A DNA stretch of 64,000 nt, taken from positions 167,624 through 231,623 of the forward strand of contig RPFO01001815.1 in the NCBI GenBank assembly GCA_009746045.1, in the 5' to 3' direction. This document shows, piece by piece, positions 56,701-64,000 of this stretch (position 1 is its first letter; each line of letters starts with the position of its first letter). Made by a program: the position numbers and the translations under genes. The DNA comes from Mesostigma viride (taxonomy: Eukaryota > Streptophyta > Mesostigmatophyceae > Mesostigmatales > Mesostigmataceae). Under the pieces are notes generated by a model that saw nothing but the letters and a program-made list of their open reading frames with translations, had not been told where the DNA came from and did not search any database.

Positions 56701-59700
56701 CAACGCGTTCCCCTCCCGTTCCCCTCCCTCCCCTCATCATCTCCCAACGCGTTCCCCTCCCGTTCCCCTCCCTCCCCTCATCATCTCCCAACGCGTTCCC
56801 CTCCCGTTCCCCTCCCTCCCCTCATCATCTCCCAACGCGTTCCCCTCCCGTTCCCCTCCCTCCCCTCATCATCTCCCAACGCGTTCCCCTCCCGTTCCCC
56901 TCCCTCCCCTCATCATCTCCCAACGCGTTCCCCTCCCGTTCCCTCCCTCCCCTCATCATCTCCCAACGCGTTCCCCTCCCGTTCCCCTCCCTCCCCTCAT
57001 CATCTCCCAACGCGTTCCCCTCCCGTTCCCCTCCCTCCCCTCATCATCTCCCAACGCGTTCCCCTCCCGTTCCCCTCCCTCCCCTCATCATCTCCCAACG
57101 CGTTCCCCTCCCGTTCCCCTCCCTCCCCTCATCATCTCCCAACGCGTTCCCCTCCCGTTCCCTCCCTCCCCTCATCATCTCCCAACGCGTTCCCCTCCCG
57201 TTCCCCTCCCTCCCCTCATCATCTCCCAACGCGTTCCCCTCCCGTTCCCCTCCCTCCCCTCATCATCTCCCAACGCGTTCCCCTCCCGTTCCCCTCCCTC
57301 CCCTCATCATCTCCCAACGCGTTCCCCTCCCGTTCCCCTCCCTCCCCTCATCATCTCCCAACGCGTTCCCCTCCCGTTCCCCTCCCTCCCCTCATCATCT
57401 CCCAACGCGTTCCCCTCCCGTTCCCCTCCCTCCCCTCATCATCTCCCAACGCGTTCCCCTCCCGTTCCCCTCCCTCCCCTCATCATCCCCAACGCGTTCC
57501 CCTCCCGTTCCCCTCCCTCCCCTCATCATCTCCCAACGCGTTCCCCTCCCGTTCCCCTCCCTCCCCTCATCATCTCCCAACGCGTTCCCCTCCCGTTCCC
57601 CTCCCTCCCCTCATCATCTCCCAACGCGTTCCCCTCCCGTTCCCCTCCCTCCCCTCATCATCTCCCAACGCGTTCCCCTCCCGTTCCCCTCCCTCCCCTC
57701 ATCATCTCCCAACGCGTTCCCCTCCCGTTCCCTCCCTCCCCTCATCATCTCCCAACGCGTTCCCCTCCCGTTCCCCTCCCTCCCCTCATCATCTCCCAAC
57801 GCGTTCCCCTCCCGTTCCCCTCCCTCCCCTCATCATCTCCCAACGCGTTCCCCTCCCGTTCCCCTCCCTCCCCTCATCATCTCCCAACGCGTTCCCCTCC
57901 CGTTCCCCTCCCTCCCCTCATCATCTCCCAACGCGTTCCCCTCCCGTTCCCCTCCCTCCCCTCATCATCTCCCAACGCGTTCCCCTCCCGTTCCCCTCCC
58001 TCCCCTCATCATCTCCCAACGCGTTCCCCTCCCGTTCCCCTCCCTCCCCTCATCATCTCCCAACGCGTTCCCCTCCCGTTCCCCTCCCTCCCCTCATCAT
58101 CTCCCAACGCGTTCCCCTCCCGTTCCCCTCCCTCCCCTCATCATCTCCCAACGCGTTCCCCTCCCGTTCCCCTCCCTCCCCTCATCATCTCCCAACGCGT
58201 TCCCCTCCCGTTCCCCTCCCTCCCCTCATCATCTCCCAACGCGTTCCCCTCCCGTTCCCCTCCCTCCCCTCATCATCTCCCAACGCGTTCCCCTCCCGTT
58301 CCCCTCCCTCCCCTCATCATCTCCCAACGCGTTCCCCTCCCGTTCCCCTCCCTCCCCTCATCATCTCCCAACGCGTTCCCCTCCCGTTCCCCTCCCTCCC
58401 CTCATCATCTCCCAACGCGTTCCCCTCCCGTTCCCCTCCCTCCCTCATCATCTCCCAACGCGTTCCCCTCCCGTTCCCCTCCCTCCCCTCATCATCTCCC
58501 AACGCGTTCCCCTCCCGTTCCCCTCATCATCTCCCAACGCGTTCCCCTCCCGTTCCCCTCCCTCCCCTCATCATCTCCCAACGCGTTCCCCTCCCGTTCC
58601 CCTCCCTCCCCTCATCATCTCCCAACGCGTTCCCCTCCCGTTCCCCTCCCTCCCCTCATCATCTCCCAACGCGTTCCCCTCCCGTTCCCCTCCCTCCCCT
58701 CATCATCTCCCAACGCGTTCCCCTCCCGTTCCCTCCCTCCCCTCATCATCTCCCAACGCGTTCCCCTCCCGTTCCCCTCCCTCCCCTCATCATCTCCCAA
58801 CGCGTTCCCCTCCCGTTCCCCTCCCTCCCCTCATCATCTCCCAACGCGTTCCCCTCCCGTTCCCCTCCCTCCCCTCATCATCTCCCAACGCGTTCCCCTC
58901 CCGTTCCCCTCCCTCCCCTCATCATCCCCAACGCGTTCCCCTCCCGTTCCCTCCCTCCCCTCATCATCTCCCAACGCGTTCCCCTCCCGTTCCCCTCCCT
59001 CCCCTCATCATCTCCCAACGCGTTCCCCTCCCGTTCCCCTCCCTCCCCTCATCATCTCCCAACGCGTTCCCCTCCCGTTCCCCTCCCTCCCCTCATCATC
59101 TCCCAACGCGTTCCCCTCCCGTTCCCCTCCCTCCCCTCATCATCTCCCAACGCGTTCCCCTCCCGTTCCCCTCCCTCCCCTCATCATCTCCCAACGCGTT
59201 CCCTCCCGTTCCCCTCCCTCCCCTCATCATCTCCCAACGCGTTCCCCTCCCGTTCCCTCCCTCCCCTCATCATCTCCCAACGCGTTCCCCTCCCGTTCCC
59301 CTCCCTCCCCTCATCATCTCCCAACGCGTTCCCCTCCCGTTCCCCTCCCTCCCCTCATCATCTCCCAACGCGTTCCCCTCCCGTTCCCCTCCCTCCCCTC
59401 ATCATCTCCCAACGCGTTCCCCTCCCGTTCCCCTCCCTCCCCTCATCATCTCCCAACGCGTTCCCTCCCGTTCCCCTCCCTCCCCTCATCATCTCCCAAC
59501 GCGTTCCCCTCCCGTTCCCCTCCCTCCCCTCATCATCTCCCAACGCGTTCCCCTCCCTCCCCTCATCATCTCCCAACGCGTTCCCCTCCCGTTCCCCTCC
59601 CTCCCCTCATCATCTCCCAACGCGTTCCCCTCCCGTTCCCCTCCCTCCCCTCATCATCTCCCAACGCGTTCCCCTCCCGTTCCCCTCCCTCCCCTCATCA

Positions 59701-62700
59701 TCTCCCAACGCGTTCCCCTCCCTCCCCTCATCATCTCCCAACGCGTTCCCCTCCCGTTCCCCTCCCTCCCCTCATCATCTCCCAACGCGTTCCCCTCCCG
59801 TTCCCCTCCCTCCCCTCATCATCTCCCAACGCGTTCCCCTCCCGTTCCCCTCCCTCCCCTCATCATCTCCCAACGCGTTCCCCTCCCGTTCCCCTCCCTC
59901 CCCTCATCATCTCCCAACGCGTTCCCCTCCCGTTCCCCTCCCTCCCCTCATCATCTCCCAACGCGTTCCCCTCCCGTTCCCCTCCCTCCCCTCATCATCT
60001 CCCAACGCGTTCCCCTCCCTCCCCTCATCATCTCCCAACGCGTTCCCCTCCCGTTCCCCTCCCTCCCCTCATCATCTCCCAACGCGTTCCCCTCCCGTTC
60101 CCTCCCTCCCCTCATCATCCCCAACGCGTTCCCCTCCCGTTCCCCTCCCTCCCCTCATCATCTCCCAACGCGTTCCCCTCCCGTTCCCCTCCCTCCCCTC
60201 ATCATCTCCCAACGCGTTCCCCTCCCTCCCCTCATCATCTCCCAACGCGTTCCCCTCCCGTTCCCCTCCCTCCCCTCATCATCTCCCAACGCGTTCCCTC
60301 CCGTTCCCTCCTCCCTCATCATCCCCAACGCGTTCCCCTCCCGTTCCCCTCCCTCCCCTCATCATCTCCCAACGCGTTCCCCTCCCGTTCCCCTCCCTCC
60401 CCTCATCATCTCCCAACGCGTTCCCCTCCCGTTCCCCTCCCTCCCTCATCATCTCCCAACGCGTTCCCCTCCCGTTCCCCTCCCTCCCCTCATCATCCCC
60501 AACGCGTTCCCCTCCCTCCCCTCATCATCTCCCAACGCGTTCCCCTCCCGTTCCCCTCCCTCCCCTCATCATCTCCCAACGCGTTCCCCTCCCGTTCCCC
60601 TCCCTCCCCTCATCATCTCCCAACGCGTTCCCTCCCGTTCCCCTCCCTCCCCTCATCATCTCCCAACGCGTTCCCCTCCCGTTCCCCTCCTCCCCTCATC
60701 ATCTCCCAACGCGTTCCCCTCCCGTTCCCCTCCCTCCCCTCATCATCTCCCAACGCGTTCCCCTCCCGTTCCCCTCCCTCCCCTCATCATCTCCCAACGC
60801 GTTCCCCTCCCGTTCCCCTCCCTCCCCTCATCATCTCCCAACGCGTTCCCCTCCCGTTCCCTCCCTCCCCTCATCATCTCCCAACGCGTTCCCCTCCCGT
60901 TCCCCTCCCTCCCCTCATCATCTCCCAACGCGTTCCCCTCCCGTTCCCTCCCTCCCCTCATCATCTCCCAACGCGTTCCCCTCCCGTTCCCTCCCTCCCC
61001 TCATCATCTCCCAACGCGTTCCCCTCCCGTTCCCCTCCCTCCCCTCATCATCTCCCAACGCGTTCCCCTCCCGTTCCCCTCCCTCCCCTCATCATCTCCC
61101 AACGCGTTCCCCTCCCGTTCCCTCCCTCCCCTCATCATCTCCCAACGCGTTCCCCTCCCGTTCCCCTCCCTCCCCTCATCATCTCCCAACGCGTTCCCCT
61201 CCCGTTCCCCTCCCTCCCCTCATCATCTCCCAACGCGTTCCCCTCCCGTTCCCCTCCCTCCCCTCATCATCCCCAACGCGTTCCCCTCCCGTTCCCCTCC
61301 CTCCCCTCATCATCTCCCAACGCGTTCCCCTCCCGTTCCCCTCCCTCCCCTCATCATCTCCCAACGCGTTCCCCTCCCGTTCCCCTCCCTCCCCTCATCA
61401 TCTCCCAACGCGTTCCCCTCCCGTTCCCCTCCTCCCCTCATCATCTCCCAACGCGTTCCCCTCCCGTTCCCCTCCCTCCCCTCATCATCTCCCAACGCGT
61501 TCCCCTCCCGTTCCCCTCCCTCCCCTCATCATCTCCCAACGCGTTCCCCTCCGTTCCCTCCCTCCCCTCATCATCTCCCAACGCGTTCCCCTCCCGTTCC
61601 CCTCCCTCCCCTCATCATCTCCCAACGCGTTCCCCTCCCGTTCCCCTCCCTCCCCTCATCATCTCCCAACGCGTTCCCTCCCGTTCCCCTCCCTCCCCTC
61701 ATCATCTCCCAACGCGTTCCCCTCCCGTTCCCCTCCCTCCCCTCATCATCTCCCAACGCGTTCCCCTCCCGTTCCCCTCCCTCCCCTCATCATCTCCCAA
61801 CGCGTTCCCCTCCCGTTCCCCTCCTCCCCTCATCATCTCCCAACGCGTTCCCCTCCCGTTCCCCTCCCTCCCCTCATCATCTCCCAACGCGTTCCCCTCC
61901 CGTTCCCTCCCTCCCCTCATCATCTCCCAACGCGTTCCCCTCCCGTTCTCCTCATCATCTCCCAACGCGTTCCCCTCCCGTTCCCCTCCCTCCCCTCATC
62001 ATCTCCCAACGCGTTCCCCTCCCGTTCCCCTCCCTCCCCTCATCATCTCCCAACGCGTTCCCCTCCCGTTCCCCTCCCTCCCCTCATCATCTCCCAACGC
62101 GTTCCCCTCCCGTTCCCCTCCCTCCCCTCATCATCTCCCAACGCGTTCCCCTCCCGTTCCCTCCCTCCCCTCATCATCTCCCAACGCGTTCCCCTCCCGT
62201 TCCCCTCCCTCCCCTCATCATCTCCCAACGCGTTCCCCTCCCGTTCCCTCCCTCCCCTCATCATCTCCCAACGCGTTCCCCTCCCGTTCCCCTCCCTCCC
62301 CTCATCATCTCCCAACGCGTTCCCCTCCCGTTCCCCTCCCTCCCCTCATCATCTCCCAACGCGTTCCCCTCCCGTTCCCCTCCCTCCCCTCATCATCTCC
62401 CAACGCGTTCCCCTCCCGTTCCCCTCCCTCCCTCATCATCTCCCAACGCGTTCCCCTCCCGTTCCCTCCCTCCCCTCATCATCTCCCAACGCGTTCCCCT
62501 CCCGTTCCCCTCCCTCCCCTCATCATCTCCCAACGCGTTCCCTCCCGTTCCCCTCCCTCCCCTCATCATCTCCCAACGCGTTCCCCTCCCGTTCCCCTCC
62601 CTCCCCTCATCATCTCCCAACGCGTTCCCCTCCCGTTCCCCTCCCTCCCCTCATCATCTCCCAACGCGTTCCCCTCCCGTTCCCTCCCTCCCCTCATCAT

Positions 62701-64000
62701 CTCCCAACGCGTTCCCCTCCCGTTCCCTCCCTCCCCTCATCATCTCCCAACGCGTTCCCCTCCCGTTCCCTCCCTCCCCTCATCATCTCCCAACGCGTTC
62801 CCCTCCCGTTCCCCTCCCTCCCCTCATCATCTCCCAACGCGTTCCCTCCCGTTCCCCTCCCTCCCTCATCATCTCCCAACGCGTTCCCCTCCCGTTCCCC
62901 TCCCTCCCTCATCATCTCCCAACGCGTTCCCCTCCCGTTCCCCTCCCTCCCCTCATCATCTCCCAACGCGTTCCCCTCCCGTTCCCCTCCCTCCCCTCAT
63001 CATCTCCCAACGCGTTCCCCTCCCGTTCCCCTCCCTCCCCTCATCATCTCCCAACGCGTTCCCCTCCCGTTCCCCTCCCTCCCCTCATCATCTCCCAACG
63101 CGTTCCCCTCCCGTTCCCCTCCCTCCCCTCATCATCTCCCAACGCGTTCCCCTCCCGTTCCCCTCCCTCCCTCATCATCCCCAACGCGTTCCCCTCCCGT
63201 TCCCCTCCTCCCTCATCATCTCCCAACGCGTTCCCCTCCCGTTCCCCTCCCTCCCCTCATCATCTCCCAACGCGTTCCCCTCCCGTTCCCCTCCCTCCCC
63301 TCATCATCTCCCAACGCGTTCCCCTCCCGTTCCCCTCCCTCCCCTCATCATCTCCCAACGCGTTCCCCTCCCTCCCTCATCATCTCCCAACGCGTTCCCC
63401 TCCCGTTCCCCTCCCTCCCCTCATCATCTCCCAACGCGTTCCCCTCCCGTTCCCTCCCTCCCCTCATCATCTCCCAACGCGTTCCCCTCCCGTTCCCCTC
63501 CCTCCCTCATCATCTCCCAACGCGTTCCCCTCCCTCCCCTCATCATCTCCCAACGCGTTCCCCTCCCGTTCCCCTCCCTCCCCTCATCATCTCCCAACGC
63601 GTTCCCCTCCCGTTCCCTCCCTCCCTCATCATCTCCCAACGCGTTCCCTCCCGTTCCCCTCCCTCCCCTCATCATCTCCCAACGCGTTCCCCTCCCGTTC
63701 CCCTCCCTCCCCCATCATCTCCCAACGCGTTCCCCTCCCGTTCCCCTCCCTCCCTCATCATCTCCCAACGCGTTCCCCTCCCGTTCCCCTCCCTCCCTCA
63801 TCATCTCCCAACGCGTTCCCTCCCGTTCCCGCTCCCTCCCCTCATCATCTCCCAACGCGTTCCCTCCCGTTCCCCTCCCTCCCCTCATCATCTCCCCAAC
63901 GCGTTCCCCTCCCGTTCCCCTCCTCCCCTCATCATCTCCCAACGCGTTCCCCTCCCGTTCCCTCCCTCCCCTCATCATCTCCATCCCAACGCGTTCCTCC
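50752..64000. repeat. 44-bp satellite, about 300 copies, reaching the window end
   Basis: The unit consists of CTCCCAACGCGTTCCCCTCC and CGTTCCCCTCCCTCCCC followed by TCATCAT. Common length variants are 43 bp (one C lost), units with CATCATCCCCAACG (two bases shorter), and units lacking the CGTTCCCCTC block. The left edge (50752-51130) has a distinct variant with CTCGCCTCTCTCCTCC, and the last about 500 bp are visibly more diverged, suggesting that an edge is near 64 kb. The + strand is almost pure pyrimidine apart from AACGCGTT and ATCAT. Many 60-90-codon minus-strand frames (MGDDEGREGN) are artefacts of the repeat. Confidence 0.98.

Noticed and set aside
50746-63984. Dozens of MGDDEGREGN-type frames
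   Set aside because: Same 61-90-codon pattern recurs with the 44-bp unit on the minus strand; no unique sequence.

Overview
The window reads as nuclear DNA of a green alga, most likely a chlorophycean of the Volvox/Chlamydomonas/Haematococcus kind. The reasons are split genes with many phase-consistent GT-AG introns, GC-rich Ala/Gly/Pro-rich coding exons, TGTAA polyadenylation signals behind three of the genes, an intraflagellar-transport dynein subunit (so the cell is ciliated), and very heavy minisatellite content. Genus and species cannot be read from the sequence. There are no tRNA, rRNA, CRISPR or prokaryote-like operon features. Layout: (1) 313-1660 (+) holds the last two exons of a DIS3/RRP44 exosome-nuclease gene (end of the S1 domain). 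(2) 2289-3110 (+) is a decayed non-LTR retrotransposon. (3) 18107-4296 (-) is a long gene of at least ten exons for a membrane-anchored, coiled-coil, low-complexity protein ending in TPR-like repeats. (4) 18806-19459 is a non-autonomous hAT transposon with perfect 8-bp target duplication. (5) 19983-22148 (+) encodes a protein with two dsRNA-binding-like domains. (6) 36818-23370 (-) is a complete 14-exon gene for the dynein-2 light intermediate chain (DYNC2LI1/D1bLIC), whose exon phases all agree and give 404 residues. (7) 37701-49140 (+), divergent from the dynein gene, carries the 5' two-thirds of a DIS3 gene (N-terminal Cys motif, PIN, CSD1, CSD2). It stops at a splice donor, after which no RNB exon is visible. 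(8) From 50752 to the window end lies a 44-bp satellite of more than 13 kb. How it fits together: the genes have no shared pathway. DIS3 acts in nuclear and cytoplasmic RNA decay and DYNC2LI1 in retrograde transport in cilia; they share an upstream region of about 0.9 kb. The striking theme is repeat biology: every tandem array longer than 500 bp falls inside an intron of one of these genes (the 44-bp array is at least downstream of a DIS3 donor). Several introns start with a decayed copy of the preceding exon's 3' end plus its splice donor, and in one case that copied exon end is part of the repeat unit of a 67-bp array. Exon boundaries come from reading conserved protein segments and checking that phases join; no transcript evidence was available.
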